A stretch of 64,000 bases of DNA from Streptomyces sp. NBC_00464 (GTDB lineage Bacteria; Actinomycetota; Actinomycetes; Streptomycetales; Streptomycetaceae): assembly GCF_036013915.1 (NCBI RefSeq), contig NZ_CP107899.1, positions 6,290,001 to 6,354,000 of the forward strand, given 5' to 3'. How positions within the stretch are numbered: the first letter of the stretch is position 1; each line of letters starts with the position of its first letter. Of the stretch, positions 36,586 to 45,226 are shown one piece after another. The position numbers were made by a program, and so were the translations under genes. Under the pieces are notes generated by a model. That model ran no database searches and had not been told where the DNA came from. It worked only from the letters and a program-made list of their open reading frames with translations.

Positions 36586-37604
36586 TCGTGACCAGGACCC
36601 TCACCAAACAGGCCGCCACCGGCGCGCTGACCGGGCTCGCGCTCGGCGACGCCCTGGGCTTCCCCACCGAGTTCAACAACGTCCCCTCGATCCTCGCCAA
36701 GTGCGGGCCGTGGCGCCAGATGCGGCTGCCGAAGCCCGCGATCGTCACCGACGACACCCAGATGACCCTGGCCCTCGGACGCGGAATCCGTACCGCCATG
36801 GACCGCGGACTGCTCACCCCGCTGCGTCTCGTACGGCCGGTGCGCGACGAGTTCGTCGACTGGTACCACTCGCCCGACAACAACCGCGCCCCCGGCCGCA
36901 CCTGTATGACCGCCTGCCGGCTGCTGGACAGTGACCGCCTCTGGCAGGAGGCCAGTCAGACCGGTTCCAAGGGCTGCGGCGCCAACATGCGCGTCGCACC
37001 CGTCGGCCTCGTCCCCGGACTGAGCGAGGAACAGCGGGCGGGAGCCGCCCAGCTCCAGGCGGCGCTCACCCACGGCCACCCGACCGCACTCGCCGCCTCC
37101 GACCTGATGGCCCGCGCGGTGTACCTGCTGGCGCAGGGCGCGGAGCCGATGGGCCTGATCGGGCAGCTGCGCAGCTACGCGTACGAGAACAGCAACCGCT
37201 ACCTCACCCGCTGGCTCGGCGACCTCTGGCGCCACGCGGGCGACTCATCGCCCGAGCTGTACATCCAGCGCGGCTGGGACGAGTGCCTCACCGCTCTGGC
37301 CCGGGTCCAGGACGCCCTGCGCCACCCGTCCCCGGAGACCGACCCCTGTGAGAGCACCGGCGACGGCTGGGTCGCCGAGGACGCCCTCGCCACGGCCCTG
37401 CACTGCTTCCTGCTCTTCCCCGACGAACCCGTCACCGCCCTGCGCCGCGCCGCCTGCACCCGGGGCGACTCGGACTCGCTCGGCTGCCTGACCGGGGCGC
37501 TGGCCGGGGCGCATCTGGGCTCGGCGGCCTGGCCCAAGGAGTGGTCGGAGCGGATCGAGTACCGCAGCGACCTCCTGTCCCTGGGGGCGCTCTGGGACGC
37601 TTGA
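36582..37604 (+). CDS. ADP-ribosylglycohydrolase family protein (DraG/ARH-like)
   Basis: The protein is 340 residues. It shows the metal-binding motifs of the family: GALTGLALGDALGFPTEF, VTDDTQMTLALGRGI, SKGCGANMRVAPVGLV and the C-terminal GDSDSLGCLTGALAGAHLG. These enzymes use Mg2+ to remove ADP-ribose from proteins, nucleic acids or small molecules. The natural substrate is unknown. Its product, ADP-ribose, is the expected ligand of NrtR, encoded by the gene it overlaps by 4 bp. GTG 36582 follows GGAAGGAAG. Confidence 0.9.
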   Translation: MIVTRTLTKQAATGALTGLALGDALGFPTEFNNVPSILAKCGPWRQMRLPKPAIVTDDTQMTLALGRGIRTAMDRGLLTPLRLVRPVRDEFVDWYHSPDNNRAPGRTCMTACRLLDSDRLWQEASQTGSKGCGANMRVAPVGLVPGLSEEQRAGAAQLQAALTHGHPTALAASDLMARAVYLLAQGAEPMGLIGQLRSYAYENSNRYLTRWLGDLWRHAGDSSPELYIQRGWDECLTALARVQDALRHPSPETDPCESTGDGWVAEDALATALHCFLLFPDEPVTALRRAACTRGDSDSLGCLTGALAGAHLGSAAWPKEWSERIEYRSDLLSLGALWDA

Positions 37605-37607
37605 GCC

Positions 37608-38402
37608 ATGCGTACGGACACCACACTGCTCCAGGAGGCCGGGCTGCCGGTCACCGACCTCGGCCCGGTCCTCGCCGGTGAACGCCACCCGCTGCTGTTC
37701 GCCACGGTCTCCGGGGCGCACCTGTACGGGTTTCCGTCCCGGGACTCGGATGTGGACCTGCGGGGGGTCCATGTCCTGCCCGTCGAGGACCTCGTCGGGC
37801 TCCGGGAGTCCGAGGAGACCCGTTCGCGGATGTGGGACAGCGACGACGGGGTGGAGATGGACCTGGTCACCCATGACCTCCGCAAGTTCGTCCGGCTGAT
37901 GCTGAAGCCGAACGGCTACGTGCTGGAGCAGCTGCTGTCGCCGCTGGTCGTGCACACGACCGCCCTGCACGCCGAACTGGTGGCCCTCGCTCCGACTGTC
38001 CTCACCCGCAACCACGCCCACCACTACCGCGGATTCGCCAACACCCAGTGGCGGCTCTTCGAGAGGACCGGCGAACTGAAGCCGCTCCTCTACACCTTCC
38101 GGGCCCTGCTCACCGGCATCCACCTGATGCGCAGCGGCGAGGTGCTGGCGCATCTGCCGACGCTCCTCACCCGGGTGCCGGCGCCGTCCTGCCTCCCCGG
38201 ACTGATCACGGCGAAGGCCGCGGCCGAACACGGGGGAGCGGACGGGGTGGACGCCGCGGCGGTGGCCCGGGACATCGAGTCGCTGCACCGGACACTCGAC
38301 GAGGCGCAGGCGGACACGGGGCTTCCGGACGGGGCGAGCGGGTTCGACGCCCTGCACGAGCTGGTGGTGCGGGCGCGCCTCGGCCCTGCCTCAGCCGGCT
38401 GA
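37608..38402 (+). CDS. Nucleotidyltransferase of the RlaP/DNA polymerase beta superfamily
   Basis: The protein is 264 residues. The nucleotidyltransferase core has SGAHLYGFPSRDSDVDLRGVHVLP, equivalent to GS-x-x-YG-x7-SDxDxRG, and EMDLVTHDLRKFVRLMLKPNGYVLEQLLSPLVV, typical of the RlaP group. RlaP proteins occur in predicted RNA-repair operons, sometimes with RNA ligases. The GS dipeptide is changed to SGAH-like here. It starts 3 nt after the ADP-ribosylglycohydrolase stop and is thus the fifth gene of the NAD operon. Its stop lies in a 24-bp direct repeat shared with the facing paralogue. Confidence 0.8.
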   Translation: MRTDTTLLQEAGLPVTDLGPVLAGERHPLLFATVSGAHLYGFPSRDSDVDLRGVHVLPVEDLVGLRESEETRSRMWDSDDGVEMDLVTHDLRKFVRLMLKPNGYVLEQLLSPLVVHTTALHAELVALAPTVLTRNHAHHYRGFANTQWRLFERTGELKPLLYTFRALLTGIHLMRSGEVLAHLPTLLTRVPAPSCLPGLITAKAAAEHGGADGVDAAAVARDIESLHRTLDEAQADTGLPDGASGFDALHELVVRARLGPASAG

Positions 38403-38435
38403 GCCGCGCCGCTCGGCCCTGCCTCAGCCGGCTGA
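38379..38435. repeat. 24-bp direct repeat spanning the two facing stop codons
   Basis: CTCGGCCCTGCCTCAGCCGG-CTGA occurs at 38379-38402 and again at 38412-38435. The first copy ends the forward nucleotidyltransferase gene; the second contains the stop of the reverse one. Each copy includes the palindrome CAGCCGGCTG. Confidence 0.85.
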
Positions 38436-39137
38436 ACCCGCCTCGGAAACCAGGGCCGACGCCCGCCGGGCGCGGATCAGGAAGTCCTCGACCCGTGCCC
38501 GGTCCGGCTGCGCCGGCAGCGGGGAGACGGCGGCCGCCTCGTCGTTCTCCTCGGCCAGCCCCGTCATGCGCCGCTCCACCTCCGGCCAGGGGACCTCGCC
38601 CCGCTTGACCGCCAGCAACTCCTCCCGGGCCGCGCCCACGTCGATCGTGAGCTCTCCCGTACGCAGCAGGTCCCGGCTGCTCGCCAGCAGTCGCAGCAGA
38701 TGCATCGCGTGCTTCCAGCGCGGAGCCCCGTACTGCCGGACATCGGCCTCCAGCTTGCGGCGCTGCCCCAGCGCGTACCGGACGAAGGTCTGATGGGCCT
38801 GCCGGGACAGGAACGCCCCGCGCACCGACAGGAGTTCGCGGCCGGTCGCGTCGATCCGTTCCACCAGGGGCGAGTGCAGGCACTCCAGCACATTGGGGTT
38901 GGCCCGCAGCGCCAGTTCGCAGAACCGTTCCAGCTCCCAGGAGAACTGCTCTTCGGCCGGGCCGTCGATATGCGTCGGAGGCTTGTCGAACCGCCAGAAC
39001 AGCGGGGTGGGGGCGAGGAACACCCCGCGCCGGTCGGTGTCGCTGCCGTCCGTGGCGAGCCCGAAGGCACGTGAGCCCATCACACAGGAGTAGACCGTGT
39101 GATCGCGGACCAGGGCCTCGTCGCCGGGAAAGATCAT
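38424..39137 (-). CDS. Second RlaP-like nucleotidyltransferase
   Basis: The protein is 237 residues. The core YSCVMGSRAFGLATDGSDTDRRGVFLAP is a canonical GS-x-x-xG-x7-SDxDxRG nucleotidyltransferase motif. ELERFCELALRANPNVLECLHSPLVE and WKHAMHLLRLLASSRDLLRTGEL are also typical of the group. It is a distant paralogue of the gene facing it (same motif order, low identity). ATG 39137 has no purine-rich ribosome site; GTG 39185 would add 16 residues. It is convergent with the NAD operon and divergent from aroH. Confidence 0.82.
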   Translation of the reverse strand: MIFPGDEALVRDHTVYSCVMGSRAFGLATDGSDTDRRGVFLAPTPLFWRFDKPPTHIDGPAEEQFSWELERFCELALRANPNVLECLHSPLVERIDATGRELLSVRGAFLSRQAHQTFVRYALGQRRKLEADVRQYGAPRWKHAMHLLRLLASSRDLLRTGELTIDVGAAREELLAVKRGEVPWPEVERRMTGLAEENDEAAAVSPLPAQPDRARVEDFLIRARRASALVSEAGSAG

Positions 39138-39272
39138 GCGGGGAGGGTACGCGCCCTGCCCGGGGCATGCGCCGCCGCGTCTCACGGACAGGGCGGCCCG
39201 GCGCCGGACGCCCCCACCCCCTTAGGCTGAAACGCAAGCGCAGACGCGGCAGGCACAGGCAAGGAGCACGAC

Positions 39273-39635
39273 GTGGCGGTACGAGCGGTCCGCGGAGCCG
39301 TCCAGCTGGAGCGGGACGAGGCCGGGCACATGGACGAGCAGGTCAGCGCCCTGCTCAGCACCGTCCTGGAACGCAACAGCCTGGTCGCGGACGATCTGAT
39401 CAGCATCTGGTTCACGGCCACACCCGATCTGCACTGCGACTTCCCGGCCGCCGCGGCGCGCGGGATCGGCATCGTCGACGTACCGCTGATCTGCGCCCAG
39501 GAGCTGGACATCCAAGGGGCCATGCCCCGGGTGGTCCGGATCCTCGCCCATGTCGAGACGTATCTCGCCAAGTCCGAGATCGCCCACGTCTACCTCGGCG
39601 CCACCGCCGCCCTCCGCAAGGACATCGCCCAGTGA
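39273..39635 (+). CDS. aroH: Chorismate mutase, AroH type
   Basis: The protein is 120 residues, the size of AroH enzymes (EC 5.4.99.5), which convert chorismate to prephenate. Motifs: VRAVRGAVQLERDEAGHM (active-site Arg), LISIWFTATPDLHCDFPAAAAR and VPLICAQELDIQGAMPRVVRILAHVE. GTG 39273 has AAGGAG 6 nt upstream. It overlaps tyrA by 4 bp, placing mutase and dehydrogenase together for tyrosine synthesis. Confidence 0.95.
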   Translation: MAVRAVRGAVQLERDEAGHMDEQVSALLSTVLERNSLVADDLISIWFTATPDLHCDFPAAAARGIGIVDVPLICAQELDIQGAMPRVVRILAHVETYLAKSEIAHVYLGATAALRKDIAQ

Positions 39636-40717
39636 GAACCGCCGTCGTCATCGGAACGGGCCTCGTCGGCACCTCCGCAGCCCTCGCCCTCGCCGGGCGC
39701 GGCATCACGGTCCACCTCGTCGACCACGACCCGGAGTCGGCCCGCACGGCGGCCGCACTCGGCGCCGGCACGGACTCGCCGCCCGAGGGCCGCGTCGACC
39801 TGGCGATCGTCGCCGTGCCGCCGGCCCACACCGCGACCGTGCTCGCCACCGCCATGAGCGGCGGCGTCGCCCGCGGCTACCTCGACGTCGCGAGCGTCAA
39901 GGGCGGCCCGCGCCGCGAGCTGGAGGCGCTCGGCGTCGACCTCACCCCGTACATCGGTACGCACCCCATGGCCGGCAAGGAACGCTCAGGCCCGCTCGCC
40001 GCGACCGCCGACCTCTTCGAGGGCCGCCCCTGGGTCCTCACGCCCACGCGTGACACCGACACCGAGGTCCTCAACCTCGCGCTGGAGCTGGTCGCGCTCT
40101 GCCGTGCCGTCCCGGTGGTCATGGACGCCGACGCCCACGACCGGGCGGTCGCCCTCGTCTCCCACACCCCGCAGCTGATCTCGTCGATGGTCGCCGCCCG
40201 CCTGGAGGAGGCCGACGAGACCGCGGTGCGTCTGTGCGGCCAGGGCATCAGGGACGTCACCAGGATCGCGGCCTCCGACCCCCGGATGTGGGTGGAGATC
40301 CTGTCCGCCAACCCCGGCCCGGTCGCCGACGTCCTGGCCGGGGTCGCCGCCGACCTCGACGAGACCGTCACCGCGCTGCGCGGGCTCCAGTCCGCCGACG
40401 AGGACAAGCGCCGCGCAGGCACCGAAGGCATCCAGGACGTCCTGCGCCGCGGCAACGCCGGCCGGGTCCGGGTGCCCGGGAAGCACGGCGCCGCCCCCTC
40501 CTCGTACGAGGTCGTGGCCGTCCTCATCAGCGACCGCCCCGGCGAACTGGCCGGGATCTTCGCGGACGCGGGCCGGGCCGGGGTCAACGTCGAGGACGTA
40601 CGGATCGAGCACGCCACCGGTCAGCAGGCGGGCCTCGTCCAGCTGATGGTCGAACCGAGCGCCGCCCCGGCCCTGAGTGCGGCGCTGCGCGAGCGGGGCT
40701 GGTCGATCCGGCAGTAG
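39632..40717 (+). CDS. tyrA: Prephenate dehydrogenase with C-terminal ACT domain
   Basis: The protein is 361 residues. The Rossmann motif is TAVVIGTGLVGTSAALALAGRG, followed by DVASVKGGPRRELEALG and YIGTHPMAGKERSGP with the catalytic His. Residues ~290-361 are an ACT domain (YEVVAVLISDRPGELAGIFADAGRAGVNVEDVRIEHATG), expected to bind tyrosine for feedback. It makes 4-hydroxyphenylpyruvate (EC 1.3.1.12), or tyrosine if arogenate is used; sequence alone does not decide. It is coupled to aroH by GTGA overlap. Confidence 0.93.
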   Translation: MRTAVVIGTGLVGTSAALALAGRGITVHLVDHDPESARTAAALGAGTDSPPEGRVDLAIVAVPPAHTATVLATAMSGGVARGYLDVASVKGGPRRELEALGVDLTPYIGTHPMAGKERSGPLAATADLFEGRPWVLTPTRDTDTEVLNLALELVALCRAVPVVMDADAHDRAVALVSHTPQLISSMVAARLEEADETAVRLCGQGIRDVTRIAASDPRMWVEILSANPGPVADVLAGVAADLDETVTALRGLQSADEDKRRAGTEGIQDVLRRGNAGRVRVPGKHGAAPSSYEVVAVLISDRPGELAGIFADAGRAGVNVEDVRIEHATGQQAGLVQLMVEPSAAPALSAALRERGWSIRQ

Positions 40718-40723
40718 GGCCTT

Positions 40724-40762
40724 CTCCCGGTCCCTTGGGGCGCCGGGCCGGGAGGCACTTTT
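40724..40762 (+). terminator. Probable terminator after tyrA
   Basis: CTCCCGGTCCC (40724-40734) pairs with GGGCCGGGAG (40745-40754) with one mismatch or bulge, followed by GCACTTTTCC. It lies between tyrA and the cmk start. Confidence 0.5.
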
Positions 40763-40866
40763 CCACAGGGGTGGTCGGGCCCGCCCCGGCACTCGGTAAC
40801 CTTGTGCGGGGCGGGTTCACGCGTCCCGTCCCGCCCGCCCCGTGTACCAGGAAGGTGTCCACCACC

Positions 40867-41571
40867 GTGGAAACCGTAAGCACCGCCGCCCGGACCGCCC
40901 CGGCCGCAGTGATCGTCGCCATCGACGGCCCCTCCGGAACCGGCAAGTCCAGCACGTCCAAGGCCGTCGCCGCCCAGCTCGGCCTCAGCTACCTGGACAC
41001 CGGTGCCCAGTACCGGGCGATCACCTGGTGGATGCTGAACAACGGCATCGACGTGCACGACGCGGCGGAGGTGGCGACCGCGGCCGCCAAGCCCGTCATC
41101 GTCTCCGGCACCGACCCCACCGGCCCGACGATCACCGTCGACGGCGAGGACGCCTCCGGCCCGATCCGTACGCAGGAGGTCACCTCCAAGGTCAGCGCCG
41201 TCAGCGCCGTCCCGGAGGTGCGCACCCTGATCACCGAGCTGCAGCGCACCATCGCCGCCGGAGCGGAGAGGGGCATCGTGGTCGAGGGCCGGGACATCGG
41301 CACCACCGTGCTGCCCGACGCCGACATCAAGATCTTCCTGACCGCGTCGCCGGAGGCCCGCGCGGCCCGCCGCAGCGGCGAGGTCAAGGGCTCCGATCTG
41401 GCCGCCACCAAGGAGGCGCTGATCAAGCGGGACGCCGCCGACTCCGGCCGCAAGGCCTCTCCGCTCGCCAAGGCGGACGACGCGGTCGAGGTGGACACCA
41501 CCGAGCTGACCCTCCAGCAGGTCATCGAGTGCGTCGTCACCCTCGTCGGGGAGAAGCAGGCCGCGAAGTGA
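40867..41571 (+). CDS. cmk: Cytidylate kinase
   Basis: The protein is about 234 residues (EC 2.7.4.25; CMP/dCMP to CDP/dCDP). Motifs: P-loop IVAIDGPSGTGKSSTSKAVA, LSYLDTGAQYRAITW and VVEGRDIGTTVLPDADIKIFLTASPEARAARR. GTG 40867 is preferred because AGGAAGG lies 11 nt upstream; GTG 40855 abuts that site. It overlaps plsC by 4 bp. The cmk-plsC-der order is common in actinobacteria. Confidence 0.95.
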   Translation: METVSTAARTAPAAVIVAIDGPSGTGKSSTSKAVAAQLGLSYLDTGAQYRAITWWMLNNGIDVHDAAEVATAAAKPVIVSGTDPTGPTITVDGEDASGPIRTQEVTSKVSAVSAVPEVRTLITELQRTIAAGAERGIVVEGRDIGTTVLPDADIKIFLTASPEARAARRSGEVKGSDLAATKEALIKRDAADSGRKASPLAKADDAVEVDTTELTLQQVIECVVTLVGEKQAAK

Positions 41572-42230
41572 CACCTGCCACGGGCGCGCCCACGCTGCGC
41601 GGAGCGGCGGTCGGACGCGGCATCGGGATCGGGCTGATGTACGGGCTCTTCAAGCCCCGTGTCCTCGGCGCATGGCGGGTCCCCGCCTCCGGACCCGTCA
41701 TACTCGCGGTGAACCACTCGCACAACATCGACGGGCCGATGCTGATGGGCACCGCGCCCCGGCCCGTCCACTTCCTGATCAAGAAAGAGGCGTTCGTCGG
41801 CCCCCTGGACCCGTTCCTGCGCGGAATCGGTCAGCTGAAGGTGGACCGTTCGATCGCCGACCGCACCGCCATCACCCACGCCCTGGGCGTGCTGGGGGAC
41901 GGCGGGGTGCTCGGGATCTTCCCCGAGGGCACCAGGGGCGAAGGAGACTTCGCCTCGCTGCGCGCCGGACTCGCGTATTTCGCGGTACGCAGCGGGGCGC
42001 CGATCGTGCCCGTGGCCGTACTGGGAAGCACCGAGCGCCGCGGACGGTTGATATCGGCGTTGCCGCCGTTGCGCAGCCGCGTCGACGTCGTCTTCGGCGA
42101 AGCGTTCGATGCGGGCGACGGGAGCGGCCGTCGGACGCGTAAGGCGCTCGACGAGGCCACGGTGCGCATCCAGGGACGGCTCACCGCCCACCTGGAGCAG
42201 GCCAGGCGCCTCACCGGGCGCACCGAGTAA
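41568..42230 (+). CDS. 1-acyl-glycerol-3-phosphate acyltransferase (PlsC family)
   Basis: The protein is 220 residues. Acyltransferase motifs are clear: VNHSHNIDGPML (NHx4D), LKVDRSIADR, and IFPEGTRGEGDFA (FPEGT). It acylates lysophosphatidic acid or a similar glycerol lipid at the inner membrane. One weak N-terminal membrane segment is visible. GTG 41568 overlaps cmk. Confidence 0.9.
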   Translation: MTPATGAPTLRGAAVGRGIGIGLMYGLFKPRVLGAWRVPASGPVILAVNHSHNIDGPMLMGTAPRPVHFLIKKEAFVGPLDPFLRGIGQLKVDRSIADRTAITHALGVLGDGGVLGIFPEGTRGEGDFASLRAGLAYFAVRSGAPIVPVAVLGSTERRGRLISALPPLRSRVDVVFGEAFDAGDGSGRRTRKALDEATVRIQGRLTAHLEQARRLTGRTE

Positions 42231-42294
42231 GACTTGAGTAGTGGACCGCGTGCTGCGTGGTCCATCGATGATGATGCAAAGAGGAACGGACTTC

Positions 42295-43764
42295 ATGAAC
42301 GACCAGATTCACTCCGGCGGCTCGGACCACGAGCACGGAGCACTTGGCGATGCCGAGTACGCGGAGTTCATGGAGCTCGCCGCGCAGGAGGGGTTCGACC
42401 CCGAGGACGTCGAGGGCGCCATCGGTGAGGCAGGTCACGGACCGCTCCCCGCTCTCGCCGTCGTCGGCCGCCCCAACGTCGGCAAGTCGACGCTGGTGAA
42501 CCGGATCATCGGCCGTCGCGAGGCCGTCGTCCAGGACAAGCCCGGCGTCACCCGTGACCGCGTCAGCTACGAGGCCGAATGGGCGGGCCGCCGCTTCAAG
42601 GTCGTCGACACCGGCGGCTGGGAGCAGGACGTCCTCGGGCTGGACGCCTCCGTCGCGGCCCAGGCCGAGTACGCGATCGAGATGGCCGACGCGGTCGTCT
42701 TCGTCGTCGACTCCACGGTCGGCGCCACCGACACCGACGAGGCCGTCGTCAAGCTGCTGCGCCGGTCCGGCAAGCCCGTCGTGCTCTGCGCCAACAAGGT
42801 CGACGGACAGAGCGGCGAGGCCGACGCCTCCGCGCTCTGGTCGCTCGGTCTCGGGCAGCCGCACCCCGTCTCCTCGCTGCACGGCCGCGGCACCGGCGAC
42901 ATGCTGGACGCCGTGCTGGAGGCGCTTCCCGACGCCCCGGCCCAGTCGTTCGGCACGGCGGTCGGCGGCCCGCGCCGTATCGCGCTGATCGGCCGTCCGA
43001 ACGTCGGCAAGTCCTCGCTGCTGAACAAGGTGGCCAACGAGGACCGCGTGGTCGTCAACGAGCTGGCCGGCACCACCCGTGACCCGGTCGACGAGCTGAT
43101 CACCCTCGGCGGCATCACCTGGAAGTTCATCGACACGGCCGGTATCCGGCGCCGGGTCCACCTCCAGGAGGGCGCGGACTACTACGCCTCGCTGCGCACC
43201 GCGGCCGCTGTGGAGAAGGCAGAGGTCGCCGTGATCCTGATCGACTCCAGCGAGTCGATCAGCGTCCAGGACCAGCGCATCGTGACCATGGCCGTCGAGG
43301 CCGGGCGTGCGATCGTCGTTGCCTTCAACAAGTGGGACACCCTCGACGAGGAGCGCCGCTACTACCTGGAGCGCGAGATCGAGACGGAGCTCGCGCAGGT
43401 CGCGTGGGCCCCGCGCGTCAACGTCTCCGCTCTCACCGGCCGTCACATGGAGAAGCTGGTCCCGGCGATCGAGACCGCGCTGGACGGCTGGGAGACCCGC
43501 GTTCCGACGGGTCGGCTGAACGCCTTCCTCGGCGAGATCGTCGCCTCCCACCCGCACCCCATCCGCGGTGGCAAGCAGCCGCGCATCCTCTTCGGCACCC
43601 AGGCGGGCACCAAGCCGCCGCGTTTCGTGCTCTTCGCCTCCGGCTTCCTGGAGCACGGCTACCGCCGCTTCGTCGAGCGCCGGCTGCGTGAGGAGTTCGG
43701 CTTCGAGGGCACGCCCATCCACATCTCGGTGCGGGTCCGCGAGAAGCGCGGTCGCAACAAGTAG
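42295..43764 (+). CDS. der: Ribosome-associated GTPase Der (EngA)
   Basis: The protein is 489 residues. Two GTPase domains in tandem carry [10 protein letters not shown] near residue 59 and [10 protein letters not shown] near 233, each with DTGG/DTAG, NKVD/NKWD motifs. A KH-like C-terminal domain follows ([40 protein letters not shown]). Der is essential for 50S assembly. An acidic ~40-residue N-terminal lead is normal for actinobacteria. ATG 42295 has GAGGAA 8 nt upstream; the frame is open to 42241. Confidence 0.95.
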   Translation: MNDQIHSGGSDHEHGALGDAEYAEFMELAAQEGFDPEDVEGAIGEAGHGPLPALAVVGRPNVGKSTLVNRIIGRREAVVQDKPGVTRDRVSYEAEWAGRRFKVVDTGGWEQDVLGLDASVAAQAEYAIEMADAVVFVVDSTVGATDTDEAVVKLLRRSGKPVVLCANKVDGQSGEADASALWSLGLGQPHPVSSLHGRGTGDMLDAVLEALPDAPAQSFGTAVGGPRRIALIGRPNVGKSSLLNKVANEDRVVVNELAGTTRDPVDELITLGGITWKFIDTAGIRRRVHLQEGADYYASLRTAAAVEKAEVAVILIDSSESISVQDQRIVTMAVEAGRAIVVAFNKWDTLDEERRYYLEREIETELAQVAWAPRVNVSALTGRHMEKLVPAIETALDGWETRVPTGRLNAFLGEIVASHPHPIRGGKQPRILFGTQAGTKPPRFVLFASGFLEHGYRRFVERRLREEFGFEGTPIHISVRVREKRGRNK

Positions 43765-43903
43765 GCAGCCGGGACAGCCGGTGCCGCCGTCCGGCGCGTG
43801 AGCCGCGAGGACGGCGCCCCCTGGAGCCTCTGGGACCTTCTGGGAGCCCCAGGGGTGCCTTGGGGGCTCGGGAAGCGGCTTACGGCCGGTCCCTGGAGCC
43901 CTG

Positions 43904-43966
43904 GACCGTACGACGGAGCCCCGGACCACTCGTTCAGTGAGTGGTCCGGGGCTCCGTCGTACGGTC
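43904..43966. terminator. Very long bidirectional terminator hairpin
   Basis: A perfect 27-bp stem (43904-43930 with 43940-43966, 9-nt loop) lies between der and the convergent hypothetical gene. Its right arm overlaps the stop codon of the latter (43965-43967). No T-tract is present. Confidence 0.8.
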
Positions 43967-44441
43967 AGGCGTCCCGTGAGCCCGGCGGCAGCGCCGCGGG
44001 CTGGACCCGCCCCGCGTGCCGCCCGACCCGCTGCCACGAGCCCAGGCTGCCGGTGTGGCTGCTCGGGCCGGTGCCGTGCCCGCCGCTCGTGGCGCCGGCG
44101 GCGCTCCCGGCCCCGCTGTGCCCGGAGTGGACGCTCAGCGGGGTGCGCGAGCCGAAGAGTCCGGCACCGAAGGCCGGCAGGCCGAGACTCTCCTCGCCGC
44201 TCCGATCACCCGGCAGCGCCCTGAACGACCTGCGGTACTCGGAGTACAGCGCGTCGTAGATCGGGGTGTGGGACGGGCCACCCGATGGGTCCTGCGCGGG
44301 ACGCATGGCAGGGATCGGGCTCGGACGCTGGTGGGAGGGGTCGTATGAGTGCACGTATGTGCCAACGACCCCGCCGTCCGTCGGATGCGGGCCCGCGGGA
44401 GAAATAGCTGTTCGCTGCGGGTGCGCAGGGTGCCCGGACAT
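43965..44441 (-). CDS. Conserved hypothetical protein
   Basis: The protein is 158 residues. The first ~65 residues are Pro/His-rich. A conserved-looking core follows: PIYDALYSEYRRSFRALPGDRSGEESLGLPAFG. The rest is Gly/Ser/His-rich. I do not recognise a functional family. The YDALYSEYRRSFRALPGDR segment recurs in Streptomyces proteins as far as I recall. ATG 44441 begins 3 nt after the upstream gene's stop, so the two are one transcript. The stop lies in the terminator arm. Confidence 0.65.
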   Translation of the reverse strand: MSGHPAHPQRTAISPAGPHPTDGGVVGTYVHSYDPSHQRPSPIPAMRPAQDPSGGPSHTPIYDALYSEYRRSFRALPGDRSGEESLGLPAFGAGLFGSRTPLSVHSGHSGAGSAAGATSGGHGTGPSSHTGSLGSWQRVGRHAGRVQPAALPPGSRDA

Positions 44442-44443
44442 GA

Positions 44444-45226
44444 TCAGGTCCCGGCCAGCGGCATCGCGGCCGCGACCAGGAGGCCGCCGGCCGCGGCCTT
44501 CTCCAGGGCGTCGCGCAGCAGGTCCTCGCGGGGCTGCTGGCCGATCGAACCGGCCGGGGCGGCATACACCAGCACGGTCTGCGACTTGTTGGCCGCGGTC
44601 CGCCAGCCCTCCGTGACCTGAAGGGGCGCGTGCGCCTGCCACCAGGCCACCGGGGCGCCGCCGCCCGTGCCGGGCTGGAGCACCGCGTGCAGCTGCCCCA
44701 TGGCGAGCAGGATGGACCAGCCGTGCAGTACCTCCGGGACCTGGTCCATCCGGTGGACCGGCCGGAAACTCTGCTCCAGCAGCAGCTGGAGGAACTCGTC
44801 GCCGCCGCTGCCGTCGGTGCCGGGGCGGGCGATCGCCCCGGTCGGCTCGACGACCAGGGCGGGGTGGAGCTCGTCGTCGATCAGGACGAGGCCACTGGTG
44901 ATTCCGAGCACCGCCTGCTCGGGGGTCGTCCGGTCCGGTTCCCCCTGCTCGCTGCCGGTGATGCTGCGTACGGCGCCCTGCAGCTGTTCCTCGGCCACCT
45001 GGACCACCTGCGAGGGGATGCAGGTCGCGTGGGCGAAGGCGAGGACGGCGGTCTCGTCGCCGACGAACAGCACCGTGCTGGTGCGTTCCTGCTCGGAGTC
45101 GCCGGGGGTGCGGCAGGAGGTGCAGTCGTAACTGCCGGGGGCGTTGTCGCCGACGAGCAGCCGGTCGGCTTCGGCGTCGCCGATCTCGGCGCGTACGTCC
45201 TCGCTGACGTCGAGCATGCGCGGCAC
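44444..45226 (-). CDS. Conserved hypothetical protein, cytoplasmic
   Basis: The protein is 260 residues with no signal peptide or membrane segment. The N-terminal part has a CxxC-like pair in SYDCTSCRTPGD and FVGDETAVLAFAHATCIPSQVVQV. The middle (GITSGLVLIDDELHPALVVEPTG) and C-terminus (WWQAHAPLQVTEGWRTAANKSQTVLVYAAPAGSI) have mixed alpha/beta character. I do not recognise the family. GTG 45226 has GGAG ~7 nt upstream. It heads a two-gene unit with the 158-residue protein. Confidence 0.75.
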   Translation of the reverse strand: MPRMLDVSEDVRAEIGDAEADRLLVGDNAPGSYDCTSCRTPGDSEQERTSTVLFVGDETAVLAFAHATCIPSQVVQVAEEQLQGAVRSITGSEQGEPDRTTPEQAVLGITSGLVLIDDELHPALVVEPTGAIARPGTDGSGGDEFLQLLLEQSFRPVHRMDQVPEVLHGWSILLAMGQLHAVLQPGTGGGAPVAWWQAHAPLQVTEGWRTAANKSQTVLVYAAPAGSIGQQPREDLLRDALEKAAAGGLLVAAAMPLAGT

